From Certhia americana (taxonomy: Eukaryota > Chordata > Aves > Passeriformes > Certhiidae): a DNA stretch of 64,000 bases. Location: contig CM031879.1 of NCBI GenBank assembly GCA_018697195.1, positions 37,001,408 through 37,065,407 on the forward strand, given 5' to 3'. Below the pieces are notes generated by a model. That model was not told the origin of the DNA, ran no database searches, and was given only the letters and a program-made list of their open reading frames with translations. The translations under genes were made by a program, and so were the position numbers. This document shows, piece by piece, positions 21,410 through 34,654 of this stretch (position 1 is its first letter; each line of letters begins with the position of its first letter).

Positions 21410-24400
21410 CTGCAGGAATCAAAGAAATACGAGTGAAAATGAGAAAAAAACCCACAAGTATCTTAGATGAGCAGAAGTGAAAGAAAACTTAGAAGAGACA
21501 GTCCTGTTTACAGTAAATAAGCCGCTGTGAAAGGAAAGTATCAAACAAGTGGCACATTCTTGAAAAGCAATCTAAGTACCAGTAGTGATTAGTCACAGCT
21601 TTCCAAAACAGTTCAGGATGCATTAACAATGAGAGCTATTCCTGGAATTCTTCACTTAACATCCTAATTGCACAAACTGAATCTCCTATTCAAAACCCTG
21701 TACATAATGACACATTTAACATATACTTTTTAACAACTGTGCAACAAACTATGGCAAGAATATTTTATCTTAAATTCAAAACTTTCACTTATTGCTTATT
21801 GAAAGCAAACTTTTGGAAAAAGCAATATACTTGTATTCTCTATTTTTATCTGAAGCCCAGCTTTCCTTAGAAGCTCACATCCTGTCTTCTACTCAGGCAG
21901 ACAATTATTTTCCTCTACTACAGTTTTTTTTTTTTTCTGTATTTCACTTCTGAAAACACCTCAAGGAATCACAGACCTTACAGCAAACTATCCTGGTCCT
22001 CCCTTACAGCAAAGTATCTTGGTCTGAATCCAAGGGAGACAGAGGCATCACAGCTGCTCTTCTGCCTGTCAGCTTCAATTACTTCAACAGAACTTGGTGC
22101 ACATATTTTAATGAAAAGAATTTGGAAGTTAATGCCATTTCCAAGCACCAGAGGGAGCTCAAAAATGAGCTTAAAAGGAAACTTATTAATCAGTGACAAA
22201 TATCAAATATCAAAATAATGGTACTTTCATATTCCACTTAAATTCTATGAGTTTCGTGGGTCATGTCCAATGTTTATATGAAAGAACATAATAGAAAATA
22301 AATCCACCCAAATTCTCACCCTTCTTGATCATATCAGAGGGTTTAATATTGCTAAAGACTGGTTAAAAAAACCAAAACAAAAATCTAATTTATTTTACAA
22401 TAATATTGCTTCTGAGATTCACTTTATACATAGTTGAAAAAAGCAGAAATCAGTATGGTAAGTGTTACTTCTTTTTCAACGAGAAAAGTATACCTACTGC
22501 ATTTTGTTAACTAAAACCTGATTCACACTATACACAGTATTTCTTTTGATACTGTAACATGCCATCTAACTAATAAAGAATGTGAGAGAAAGACTGAAAC
22601 AATCTTAATTAATTGTTTAAATATCTATACAATTATAAGCTACCACTATTTAATAATACTAGATTTTAATAATAGTAATTAGTAAGTAAAACTTACAAGT
22701 ACCACATCAAAATTGTAGATTGCAATTCCATCTTGATTAGCTCAAGGTATGTTTCATTCAAACCACCTCTGAATGTTTCTAGTTAGCTGTGTTATAGAAT
22801 CCTAGAACTCAGCACCTTCTTTGCAATTGGACACGTACAGCTGTTTATGCCAGCACTGCAGCTTCGCTGCACGCTGTGTGACAGGAGTGACTCTGACATG
22901 CAGCTGTAACTTTGTTATTTTCTAGTGAAATTAGAGAGACCAGTAATACTGCCAGACTACATGTCTCACTGACACAATAATACACTTAGTTATTAATAGT
23001 GTACTAATTCACTTACTTTCAGTTCCTCTTCCATTTCAGATATCCTTCTTTCTAGTGCTCTTCTTTCCTAAATCAGAAGATGTGTGTTAATGCTGAACAA
23101 TACAATGTTTTAAAAATTACAGCTTGCAAATACTGTGGTAACAGTGAAATACTTCAAGTTTCAAAGATCATACAACCAAAAGCATAGTGTGGACAGAAAA
23201 CTTGTGATGGCAGTGATATACAGAAATTGGGTCAATATGGAATTTTAATATCCAAAGAGGAAGAGATACAGAAATTGATATCAAGCCCTACAAAACATAC
23301 CATGTCCTTTTCACTAATTTAGAAAGGTTTTAAATACAACTTGTTTGGATTTATTTTTCATGAGCTAGGCTTTTGTAAGACCTTAATATCCAAGAAATGA
23401 TCAGAAACAAACAAAAGCACAAAAGCATAAGCTTTCACAGAAAAACAAAGGTAGCTGAAACATCTGTCTCAGCTCAGTGGGATCTGCCCACACTCCAAAC
23501 TCCAACCTAGTGTTGATACAACTGACATTACAGGACAGCTCAGTACCAAAGAAATCTAGTTACACGAGATCAGCTGTTTCTTGAGAAAATGTTTCCTGAA
23601 TATTTTCTGCATTTCTTTTACAGTTTAATTTTCCTTTTATTTCCCTTTTTACCTGAGAAGCAGGAGAAATTATCCTTTGTATATGACCTTCATTGCACTG
23701 ATTATAACCAAGCCAGCTTACAGAAAGTTAGCTTAGGGTTTTCTATACTACACTGCAGTCTGCAGTGCAGATATGTTTTTATTTTGTTTAAACCTGTTTT
23801 TCAACACATCTGACAGATGAGCAGCTAATGCAATAGACTTTGGGGTTCATAGCTTGATTGCTTGCTTTCCTGTGTCAGACGATGCAGTGTATCTCATTTA
23901 AAAGCAGCTGCAGTTATCAGTACTCTACATTCAGATTTTTTTCCAGAGGGTGAGAGGCAAAAGCAACAGATTATTGCGAAGTGGACATATGCATCTGCAT
24001 ACAACAGTGTTATGCAAACAGCAAGCAGCATTGACTGAGGTGTGTAAAACTTTGGTTAGATCATACCGCCCAGTAGATACTGACTCTTGCCGGACACCTT
24101 TCAGATATAAACCATTTGAATTTAGTTTAATCACAGTGCAGTTATACCCCAACATTTTTCCAATACAGCAAACAATTTTAATTTTTATCAAAGTAATAAA
24201 TATATTACTGCAGTTGTTATTACTTAATATACTTAAGTCCTTTGAATTAAGACTTCTTTTACAATGACAATAATGAGCATAAGTACCAGCAAGTTAACGG
24301 ATGTAAGTAACTAACAAAAATTCCACATTGTCTTAAAATACTTAGAATTTTATCTGTTACTTACTAGTTTTACAGATAACATATACTATGTGTCTTATAT

Positions 24401-26026
24401 TAAGCAATATTCAACATTGTTTTCAATTATCAAGAGATGAATGATCAAATAAATCTCAAAATTTCAGGTGCTCAAAACTTCATAATCCCTTTGAAGCATT
24501 TGACTAACTAGCATGCTGAGCTTGTCTAATAGCAATAAAAAACCACTTCAGTAAAATCTTTAATTTTTTAATTACTCTTGTAGGAACTGGGTTGAGAGAT
24601 GCCAATGAAATAACATTGAGAAGATTTACCAGTATTATTTGACTATTTCCTGGACTTAAAGAAAGTATTTAAAATCTATGAGGTCTAAAACTGTATGATA
24701 TACTTCCTCAACTTTGTGAGGCACGCCAACGAACATTTGTAACTCACAAAAAAAGAAATAAGTACATGCTAATCTCTCATCTTATAAAATACAATAGCTC
24801 ATTTGTATTTATCAAAGCAACTAGGAGCCACAGGATTGTTCAGTGAAACTGAGGTACACAGATATACACATATAAAAAACTGACTCCCCCAGAGCTTTAT
24901 AATTTTTAAGATGTAAAACCAGATGTATAGGCCTACATATATTTGCATATTCAATAATACAAAGAAATACACCCCTCCACAATTCAAATTCCCAGCTGAA
25001 GAATTCCAAATTTGGGGAAAAAAATTGTTTAAAGGTACCTACAGTTTTTTTAATTCTAATTTTTGAAACGTAAAATACTGGAAAATCAATACAAAAAACT
25101 AATGAGTATGAAATTCACTGGGAATAAATAAATGTTTACCATATCACTTCTTAATGCCAAAGTTTAATTTTTCATTCCAGTTTGTCTCTAATATGTCACT
25201 CCAGAATCACAGGAGAAGAACATGTGGTGTTCAAAGTCATGAAGAAAGCCAAGACCACCACAAAATCAATGTAGTTTGTTTTACACTGCTGTGAAACCAA
25301 ACTTTTACAGGGTTGGATTCTAAGTTAGCCTGAAATTACAGCCTAAAATTATAATGTGTCCAATTATGTGTTCTGAAATAATTTCTGCCGTCTATCTCAC
25401 ATATGAATTTACTGCATGACTTCTTTCCCATTCAGTTTAGGGTAATTTCTAACTCTGATGCCCCTCCTTCTGCACCAATTACTCATTCTTCCACTTTCTC
25501 TCCCTACCCCATTATCATATTCCTCTGGAAAAAGTTACAGTGCAAGGAAAGAAGCAGATAAAGATAATTTTTTTATCATTAGCAGGTTTAAAATCTTATG
25601 TCTGTGAGGTAGAAACAGTTATCTCATTACCAACAATAACTGGTGCTTCTGGAAAGCTCTGAGGAAATTAACTTCCCTGCATCTTAGAAATGTGTTAAAA
25701 GATGAGACACAAAGAATCTGCTTAACCCTCTGGAATGCCAACATTGTTTTGGATGAGATGGTACAAGTGGCATATCCCTGGAGGGCAGGAGAGTTTAGAA
25801 ACTAGTTTATCATGAACAAACAGGCAAACCAAAGGCAATTATTAAGAGTAATTCCCATCTCACATTCATTTCTACTTTGAAACCTAAAATTCCCAAATCC
25901 TCTAAAAAATGTAAGTTATAAGAAAGGCTTCTGTTCCTACTAAAACATATCCAAACCAGGGGTTGCAAAACAAACTAAACCAAAGCTTGAATTGGAGTAT
26001 TTAGAAGTTCTTTGGTAGAAACTCAC
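21410..26026 (-). other. PPP1R12A: Introns around the coiled-coil exon (exon at 23017-23067)
   Basis: Apart from the 51-nt exon, no coding exon or mobile element was recognised. There is a T run near 21926. Confidence 0.5.
23017..23067 (-). CDS. PPP1R12A: PPP1R12A exon: coiled coil, part 3 (~989-1005)
   Basis: 51 nt, 17 codons, phase 0-0, acceptor GATTTAG and consensus donor GTAAGT. It encodes ERRALERRISEMEEELK. This is the branching exon: it can join in frame to either of two terminal exons downstream (16452-16538 or 21275-21409), or to a frame-shifting small exon. Confidence 0.96.
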
Positions 26027-26074
26027 CCTTTTCTCCATTTCCAAGAGTGATCTATCAGCAAATCTTTCTTGTCT
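26027..26074 (-). CDS. PPP1R12A: PPP1R12A exon: coiled coil, part 2 (~973-988)
   Basis: 48 nt, 16 codons, phase 0-0, acceptor GTTTCAG and donor GTGAGT. It encodes RQERFADRSLLEMEKR, identical to MYPT1 as I know it. Confidence 0.96.
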
Positions 26075-26960
26075 CTGAAACACAAAATTGATGAAGGCAT
26101 CAACATGTGCTTTGAAACAACAGAACTGAGGAAAAATGCCCCAATTAGACATCTCAATATTCTGTCTGAAGTATGTAATTAAAAACATTTTAAAGTGTGT
26201 TCAGGGAAGTAACACTGAAATAAAGAGTAAGCTGAATTTATCACGCAATTCTGTGACCATCCCTGTTATTTAACCACTACACAACCTCTGGCTAACAGGA
26301 GTAACACTGTATTTCTATCTGAAAGCATTACAAAACAGGCATCTTTTAAATGTTTTTCACTAACATTTGCAGGGTACACATAGAAGACAAGTACAGGTAA
26401 ATTGTGGTAAACGTGATCCAACAATATAAAACATTCTACAGCAAGAGTAGACAAATTTAGATGAATCAAACCCCAGTGTGTGCCCTGTATAACTGTATGC
26501 AGCACTATTATCTGACAGCAGTTACTGGTAACAGGAATGCATTATTTACTCTTCATTTCCAAGATAAAGTTATCTAACCAGCCAGGAAGAACTGGCAGGT
26601 TATGCCAATTTGCCAGTAGGTTTATGAATCAATCACTCTCGATTGTCAGTTTGAATATAAGCTTGACAGTGTAGAAAGTGTTTACTCCTACCCTACAAAA
26701 AGAGTTGCATGCAGATACATGCTGGCAAGAGCCACTACCACTTAAGTAGGCAGGAAGCAGTCTCGCACATTCTGTTCACAGCTGAAGACCAGAATCTTGC
26801 ACTCTTTGCTCTTGAAAAAGAGAGAAATACTCTTCTCCATTCTCATCCTTGGATAAAATACAAAGCTGATGCCTAGTAAAAAGCAGCCCATAGCCTGGGA
26901 TGCTTCTGGTTTACTATCTACATTGTTGGTTAAGTACACGCTTTTTTGTTTTATACAAAC

Positions 26961-27065
26961 CTGAGTGGTCTTCTCCAACTGTAGTTTAAGATCTGTAAGT
27001 TCCATGTTGGTGTCATGCAACTGCGCTTTCAGTTTTTCATTTTCAGCTAGAATCTGTTCATAAAG
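26961..27065 (-). CDS. PPP1R12A: PPP1R12A exon: C-terminal coiled coil, part 1 (~938-972)
   Basis: 105 nt, 35 codons, phase 0-0, acceptor CTCTTAG and donor GTTTGT. It encodes LYEQILAENEKLKAQLHDTN then MELTDLKLQLEKTTQ, regular heptads of leucine typical of the MYPT1 C-terminal coiled coil that contacts RhoA, M20 and PKG. Confidence 0.97.
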
Positions 27066-27720
27066 CTAAGAGAAAATATTTGTTAAAAATATCATATAAC
27101 AGTGAGATTAGCAAAAAAAATTTCAAAAGTATGACTGAACCACATAAGAGTTAACAAATACATTAACAGTCTAAGAAGTAAAAATATTTAAAATTCACAA
27201 GCACAGTAAAGAACTGTTGCTAAGTATTTCTAGAAACAAGCAGCTTTGCATAGGAAGCACATACCTTACCTTACACATAATTAAGCCACCTTTTTTTCTC
27301 CAGACTTCACAGATTACCCCACCACAGTAAACTTTTCAACCAACTCCTCCTCTATTTTAAAACAAGATCTAAACATGTTTTTATCTTATATGTATGTAAG
27401 CTGGCAAACATATAAAAAAAGGCCTCACGTATGCGTACATCAGTTTTAATGACACTTTTCTTACGATAAGTACTATCATATTACTTTTTAATTTGACTGT
27501 ATCTTGTTTTCCCTGGATTTCTCCCTTGCCTTGAAAAGTACAAAAGTCAGAATCTGTTTCATCATGTGTATTTTTCCCCACTGTGGTGGATGCTGTGCTT
27601 CTCCATACAGCTAAGTTACTTTACGCAGCATTTCTGATGCAATGTGAGACTACTTTCATACTACTTAAGAAAAGCAGAAATGAAGTTCTATTTTTGCACC
27701 AAATTTATTGGATTAGATAC

Positions 27721-27862
27721 CTTCTTAAAATCAGGGCTATCATCTTTTTCTAGTCTACTGCAGTATGGTTTTCGATCTTCAAGATAACTCTGTGACCCCG
27801 ATCGCCCCTGCGCTGAATCATAACGATCACCTGCAGACATGCTGAGTGATCCCGTGTCATAT
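27721..27862 (-). CDS. PPP1R12A: PPP1R12A exon before the coiled coil (~890-937)
   Basis: 142 nt, acceptor TTTACAG, donor GTATCT. It encodes YDTGSLSMSAGDRYDSAQGR, then SGSQSYLEDRKPYCSRLEK and DDSPDFKK, ending in phase 0. The serine in GRSGSQSYL corresponds to human Ser910, a third NUAK1 site. Confidence 0.96.
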
Positions 27863-28978
27863 CTGTAAAAGAAAAGTTCTGATTTTTCTTTGCCTTTGCA
27901 GCCAAACTGAGACCCCTGACTCTTATCAAACATTTTGCTGAAAACAACCAAATGCAATTATGTATTTTAGTTAGCCTGCCGTCTTCTAATTTGATGCAAA
28001 TTTTATTTTTACATTCCCCAGAACGTCAAGATTCTATGTGAAAATACTTCCAGATTGCTCAGTCGGCAGAGTAATGCATGCAGAGAAATATTTTAAATGT
28101 AATTAGATTATTTAATGCAACCAAATATTTATATGTCTTAAAATACTTTAAAAATAGCTTAGATAGCTTAATTCTTCTTTATTTAAAAAGATTTTTTTAA
28201 TGTGTTAGTTTAATTGAAGTGTTTTAAAAAACTACATGAATGGCCTAGATGTATTTTAAGTTTCATTACAGAAACCAGGATTTCAAAACTATTTGCTGCA
28301 AATTCTAGTATTTCAACAGAACTGGCTGATGAAACAAATCTTTAGAAGTCTGAATCCTATCAACTTGGTAACAACCAGTATTAATAAATTTAAGAGTAAT
28401 TTCACTGTTCACTCTTCACTAACCATGTGTCAGAGCAGTTTTATTTAACAGATTTTTACCAGTCAGAACATAATAAAATTTGGTAATTAAATCTAAAGGT
28501 CAAAAAACCCCCATTTTTTAAAAAACTGTCAATATTTAAGCATTTACTTTTAAACAAATCTTAAGGAAATAAAGAAATATGTTTTTCAGAGGCCGTATTT
28601 TTCTATGTTCAAAATTTTCAGTAGAATATTCTAGAAGAGGCAACAAGAACCTCTTGTCTTCTTTGTAAAAGCTGGGCCTACACTGAAAAATCTGTAGGGG
28701 CATGGTACTGCATCCACTGTGGTCTATGAAATGCCCATCCTACCTTCAGTAAACTAAAAATACAGAGTTCAACATATTCCCCAGCATGGACTATTCCAAC
28801 CACACATGGCAGGACTGCAACTTTACAATTATACTTGATGCAAAACTTAAGTATCATCACAGTCTTGTAAAGCTCAGTTCAAGTACTGGACTTAAGCTGA
28901 ATTTGTACATAACTTAAAATGACAACATGCAGACAGGAAATATAACAAATCTAATTAATTTGTTTAAATTGCACATAC

Positions 28979-28995
28979 CTTGAAAGGCTCTCACT
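28979..28995 (-). CDS. PPP1R12A: PPP1R12A 17-nt microexon (~885-890)
   Basis: 17 nt between acceptor CCACCTCAG and donor GTATGT. It encodes SESLS and two bases of an Arg codon. It is needed to connect ...KKETQ (phase 0) to RYDTGSLS (entering phase 2), and the product matches the human TDSISRYETSS context. It lies 3.7 kb after the previous exon. Without it the next exon is read ATA TGA, so translation stops at once. Confidence 0.93.
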
Positions 28996-29740
28996 CTGAG
29001 GTGGGGAGAGGTAAAAAGAGAGGAAAAGAATGGATTGGTCAATAATTTAATTAAAATACATAATCTGTGAACAAATACAACTAAACAGTTATGTCAAATG
29101 CACATGCTATCTACCAGTATGTATTATCTGAACAATTTCAATTTCAAATTGTGTCAAATTTCAATTTTGTTATGTCTGGGAAAAAAAGAAACATGCACTT
29201 GACAAAATATGATTTAAAAAGACATTAACGTAACACTAAAAGTCTGGAGTGCCCTAAACAGTGGAGTTATTTCTGCAGTTGGTGCATTCTGGGTTTGCTT
29301 CTCTGTTATCAAAGGCATCAGAACAGTGTTCCTCAAATTCACTGTTCCTTCTTTCTCGTCTGTAACATTAGCTATGATGTTTAGAACATAATGACTTCAG
29401 CTCAAAACAAAAAATTAAGATACAGGATCAGTATTTCAACATAGCGTGACTGGAAACAAGTTACTACACGAACAAAATAAGGAAGTGCTTATTAGACTTA
29501 ATTTAAATGACAGCAAATTTTGTCCTTTGGATTCACCTGGAATGAATGAACAAAAGTAATATAAAAAATTTAACTCTCATTAGTCGACAACCGAAACTTA
29601 ATTAAAAGTGATGACTTAAGAGTGAGGGAGTGTCCTCTAAGCATTACATCAGTCATACAAACCTTTTCCCCCTCTGGGTAGTCAATACAGATTCATAATT
29701 TTTTTCTAATTATTATTCCAATCTTGAGTGAAGACATGTC

Positions 29741-29767
29741 AGTCAAGAAACTCCAGGTTTCTTGACT
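29741..29767. repeat. Perfect 11-bp inverted repeat, 5-base loop
   Basis: Arms AGTCAAGAAAC (29741-29751) and GTTTCTTGACT (29757-29767) around loop TCCAG. No function is evident. Confidence 0.8.
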
Positions 29768-30664
29768 TGATGTATCATCACCTGGACATCCTCCAGTGTT
29801 ATTCACCTAAGCAGGGGCTGAAGCCTTCCCCATGGGTGGTTTCCCTGGGGGCTCTGATGTGGCTTGCTTTGTTTCCTTTTATAGAAGGAAACTGTATTTT
29901 TTTAATGTAGGTAAAAAGTCACATTCTCCACAATACACTCAATTTGCCCTTTGACAACTTGAATTGCAGTCATTGTGCAGATGATATTAAAGATATATGC
30001 TATAGCCTAACCACTCCTAATAAAACATCATTATTTTCTGCCAAGAGCATGAATAATGCTGCAAGTGAAGAGATTTTGTAGAATATGCCAGTCCATAAAT
30101 TGTAAGCTAACCACAGCTGTAGTAACTATTCATACTACTAGGGTTTTTTTGCAATGCAGCGTACTTGAAAATTGGCTTCACAGAAACAATGTACCAAAGA
30201 GATCTTCCAATTTTCCAATTTTTAAGTGGCTATCCTACAAATTCATTCTAAGACTGTTCTTGTAGCAGGAATACCAATTTCCTTGAAGTAACAACATGGC
30301 ATTTCTTGTGCCAATTCAAGAAATTCTCTGCTTTTAATATTAAAAAGCCTAAACAAAATTAGGGAACAACCTCAAAGCGTCAAAAGTGCTTAGCAAAGTC
30401 TCAAATCCCTTTAATAGCTTTCTTTTAAGGACATATGATCATCTAAGGAGTCAAAAGAGTTCTGAAGAACAAGCAAGCACAAACTGAAATCTTACAAGAC
30501 AGTTCTTTCAAAAAACTTCTGACACAAACAAGATAATTATTTTTCTGATTCCTTAACATTTTCAGGCAAGAAATCATGCTTGTCATTCTCCTCTAATTTT
30601 CTCTTGTAGCATGCTCCCAAACCACATCCATAACTTGTCTGGGTGACCTGTTCTGGTGTTTCAC

Positions 30665-31690
30665 TATAGAATCATTTGCATTGGAAAACACTTCCAAGAT
30701 CACTGAATCCAACCTTTGATTGAACACCACCATGAATACTAAACCATAGCACTAAATGTCATGTCCAGTTCTTTCTTGAATGCTTCTGGTGATGGTGGCT
30801 CCACAGCCTCTCTGGGCAGCCTGTTCAGCCTGTTCCTATGCTTATCTACCTTTTTCAGAGAGAAAATTCTTCCTGATGTCTACCCTAAGCCTCCCTGGTT
30901 CAGCTTGAGGCCACTTCCTTTAATCCTGTCCCTGCAGCCTGGGAGAAGAGGCTGATCTCCACCTGGCTCCAGCCTCCTTTCAGGCAGCTGGAGAGAGGTC
31001 TCTCCTGAGCCTCCTTTGCTCCAGGCTAAACAACCCCAGCTCCTCAGCCACTGCTCACCAGACTTGTGCTCCAGACCCTTGCCCAGCCTTGTTGCCCTTC
31101 TCTGGGCGTTCTCCAGCACCTCATTGTCCTTCTTGCAGCCATGGGCCCAGAACTGGACATGAGGTGTGGCCTCCCCAGTGCAAGTCCAAGGGGACAATCC
31201 CCGCCCTGCTCCTGCTGGCCACACTATTGCTGATACAGGTTGGGATGCCTTTGGCCTTCTCAGCCACCTGAGCACTGCTGGCTCATGTTCAGCCACTGTC
31301 ACCAGCATCCCCAGCTCCTTTATCCCTTGGGCAGTTTCCAGCCATTGTCCCCAGCCTGTAGCACTGCATGGGGTTGTTGTAACCCAGGTGTAGGACCCAG
31401 CACTCGGCCTTATTGAACCTCATCCAGCTGGCCTTGGCATCCAGCCTGTCCAGATCCCTCTGCAGAGCCTTTCTGACCTCCAGCAGATCAACACTCCTGC
31501 TGAACTTGGTGTTATCTGCAAACTGACAGAAGGTGCCCGAGATCCCCTCAGCCCGGTCACAGATGAAAGTATTAAACAGGACTGGCTCCAACAATGAACC
31601 CTGGAGAATTCCACTCACGAGCAAGAGCTGCTGGACGGAATTTTATTCACCAACACTCTCTGGGCCTGGACACAGCAAAAAATGCACCTG
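30665..31690 (-). mobile_element. CR1 LINE 3' fragment with reverse-transcriptase remnant
   Basis: Minus-strand element, same sense as PPP1R12A. The minus frame at 31289-31624 keeps the CR1 RT signature [15 protein letters not shown] and FADNTK (usually FADDTK), then [11 protein letters not shown] and [13 protein letters not shown]; the frame is broken before the C-terminal part (VLENAQRRATRL). It is 5'-truncated and its 3' end lies near 30665 (ATAGAATCA on the plus strand). It is an inactive fossil. Confidence 0.92.
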
Positions 31691-32688
31691 TTTAAGAACT
31701 TTTGGTCAGACAGTTCTATGCTTCTCCACCATTCCAGCCCAACACATTCCACTTTTTAATAATATTTGTAAATTTGGGACTGATTTAGCTGTAATTAGGT
31801 GACTGATTTTCACTGTAATGTTGCTAATTCTATCAGAAGCACCACACAGCATGTTCCACCAGAATTAGTCTCTACAGAACAGAATATGAAGTAATTACCT
31901 ATGTAAGGATAATGGTATGTACTACTGAGAGGAAAGGAAACAGGACTATGCAGTTATGTTAATGTGGCACAGAAATGAAAAATACAGCAAATCAAAATGG
32001 CACAGCACAAGTCTCTTAAGTATTTAACAGACGTGTAACGGACACTTTAAAAAAAGAAAGAAAAATCACTTAAGTTTTATTCTTAAGTAATGAACCTGAT
32101 TCTGAAGTATGCTACTCCAAGGTTTAGGTCAAGATAAATACATTCTTATAGCACAGCTTATGTAACAATTCCCTTTTAACCTCTCTTCACACCACTGTCA
32201 AACACCATTCTGTTTTTAAGGACTTTTCTCATTAAATCAAGCCTATTATGCTGTTTTCCACTGACACTTTATCAAGGCTAATAATACTCATTTAGAATAT
32301 TCAGAAAACCATTTTGTTCACAGAAGAAACTACATACATTGAGCTCCTCAACCTTCTGCGTTTCCTTAAATTAACTTTGCATATTATTTTTTAATTATAA
32401 TAATGACAGCACTGTGTTTAATTTTTGAAGGTTTTAATTAGTGTGTGTAAGTAATTGAACATAATGAATCTGAAAATAAAAAATGTAGGTGAAATAAAGA
32501 CTTTGCTGGGCAGAAGTTGAATGCTTGCTCCAGTAACCTGCTGCATCATGTCCCTGATCTATGTGTCAAAAATCTAACCTACATTTTCTGGATGCTAATT
32601 CTACATAATCAGAATGGAAGACAAAACAGTAGTTATGGCCACTGGTATCTCTTAAAAGTTAATGAATAAATTATCTTTCTTAAATTAC

Positions 32689-32754
32689 CTGAGTTTCTTT
32701 CTTATTTGTTCCTTCTTCTGAATCAGACTGGTGATCCTGTTCATTTTCGTCACT
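32689..32754 (-). CDS. PPP1R12A: PPP1R12A exon (~863-884)
   Basis: 66 nt, 22 codons, phase 0-0, acceptor CACCAG and donor GTAATT. It encodes SDENEQDHQSDSEEGTNKK and ETQ, an acidic linker. It is symmetrical. Confidence 0.95.
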
Positions 32755-33407
32755 CTGGTGAAAGGTGGGAGAGGAAAAACTCATTAAACTGTTGAAAGCT
32801 TAGTAAGATCTTAATGCATTCATATTTGAATATGAAAATGTAAGAGCAGCAGAATACTCCACAGAGAATAAATAGCATATATGAAGAAAATTCTCAAACA
32901 GGTACTTGTTTTCACTACCAGGAGAAGATGAAATGATTTTGCAATTGACACATGAAAATCTGGCTTTTACATTACATATGGATCCTGGGACAAAGAAAAA
33001 GGGAACACCAACAATTATACTATAATTATAACCTTTCCAACCTGACAGCAGTTCTTTTAAGTTGCTAAGTACACAGCTACTTGCAATGTGTCAAATAAAG
33101 AGTCTCATACAGCTTTGGTAGGCGTGCAATAGAAGACATTTGTTCAATAATTTCTTTTCCTCAGAGTATGATTAATTCCTATGAAGTTATGGTTACTACA
33201 ATGTTCTAGAATTTGTGTTAGCAGTATCAACTGAAAAAATTTAATTTTGATTTTGCTCCTGAAAGCATCAAATCAAAAATAAAGAATATTTAAATTGAAA
33301 AGCATGATTTTTTCTAGATTAGTTACATATTGCATTACTCTAAACAATTCACTGTTTTAAGAGTACACTATACACATTTCATTTTGCAACAAGTAGAGTT
33401 TACTCAC

Positions 33408-33526
33408 ATCCTGAGTCCAAAAAGAAACTCCTGTAGATCGTCGTTTTTCTCTTGGTCTCCGTCTTTCCCTTATAGACTTAGGCTGTGACTTATCTTCTTC
33501 CTTTTCTTCTTCTTTTTTGCCCCCTT
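33408..33526 (-). CDS. PPP1R12A: PPP1R12A exon: second ROCK site, RRSTG (~823-862)
   Basis: 119 nt, acceptor TTAACAG, donor GTGAGT. It encodes a short E/K-rich start, then SIRERRRPREKRRSTGVSF and WTQD, ending in phase 0. The Thr of RRSTG is human Thr853 (chicken about 850), a ROCK-selective site. The same REKRRSTGV block occurs, as I recall, in Par-4 (PAWR), the neighbouring gene. Confidence 0.97.
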
Positions 33527-34623
33527 CTGTTAATAACAACTTTTTCATTCACTGAATTATGACACAATCTAATTTTCTGAAACACTTCTTCTCAGTCATT
33601 AAAATGCTAAAAATCAATTCTTTTTACCTAAAATAAATTCACTGAAGAGCTTCTTACCACATACAGGGTTTGCTGTAATATACACTCCCCAGAACACATA
33701 GCTCTAAAGTACTGTAAATACTAATGTCACCTCAGTCACCTAAACAAAATGTCTTAATGTAACAGTAACAGACTACAACTTGGACCTAAAATTTTTTCAA
33801 AATGGTCATGTAATAATAGAAACATCTGCGTCAGCAGATGTATAAAAGTACAAAAAAGAGAAGGTAATCCTTTACCATTCTTCATCAAACAAGCTTTTTT
33901 TTTGCATACATCAAGGATGCAGCATTTATAAAACCCCAACTTTTACAAGTCCTCCTTAGAGTTCTCCTTTTCATCACAGTCCCCACTTTTGCTCTAAGGA
34001 AGAATAAATTGGGACTTCCTAGATGAGATTATTACTGTATTACAGGTGTCCTTTTTCTTTAAAACAAATGCAACTGCACTTCAAAATATATGTAACAACT
34101 CAGGATTGTGTTTGCTCCCCAATTTGTTTACAAGTAATTTGTGCAAAAAAATTATTAAACAAACCTGCCCAAACTGAAGTACTTTACTTATTATCATGCA
34201 GTCTGTTCAGCCTGATGTTCTTTTATTAAATAAAGAAACTGCAGATTTGAATTCAGATAGAAGAATCACTAATCTTTAACAACTACCATCACAAGTCTTC
34301 AGAGGTAAATAAACACTATAGAGTGAAGCAAGAATTAAAACAGGAAAGAAGATAAACATATTTGTGGTGAACATACACCTTTCCTAATTCAATAAACTAG
34401 GATTTTACCTCTGGGATTTCAGATGGTAGTGTATTTCTCCTCCAAAAGTCATAACTTGAAAAAACATAGAACCTGAGGTAGCTAATATTTACCAATGAAA
34501 ATCTTTTCCATAGAACAATCTAGAGTGAGTATCCTAGAGTAAGCATGCATTATGTATATATTATGTGTATATATATATATAAAAATATATTACGTATATA
34601 TATATATATATATAAAAATATAT

Positions 34624-34654
<31 letters not shown>

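Larger units (their letters stand above)
28996..32688 (-). other. PPP1R12A: 3.7-kb intron upstream of the microexon
   Basis: Contains the CR1 fragment listed separately and a perfect 11-bp inverted repeat at 29741-29767. Otherwise nothing was recognised. Confidence 0.55.
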
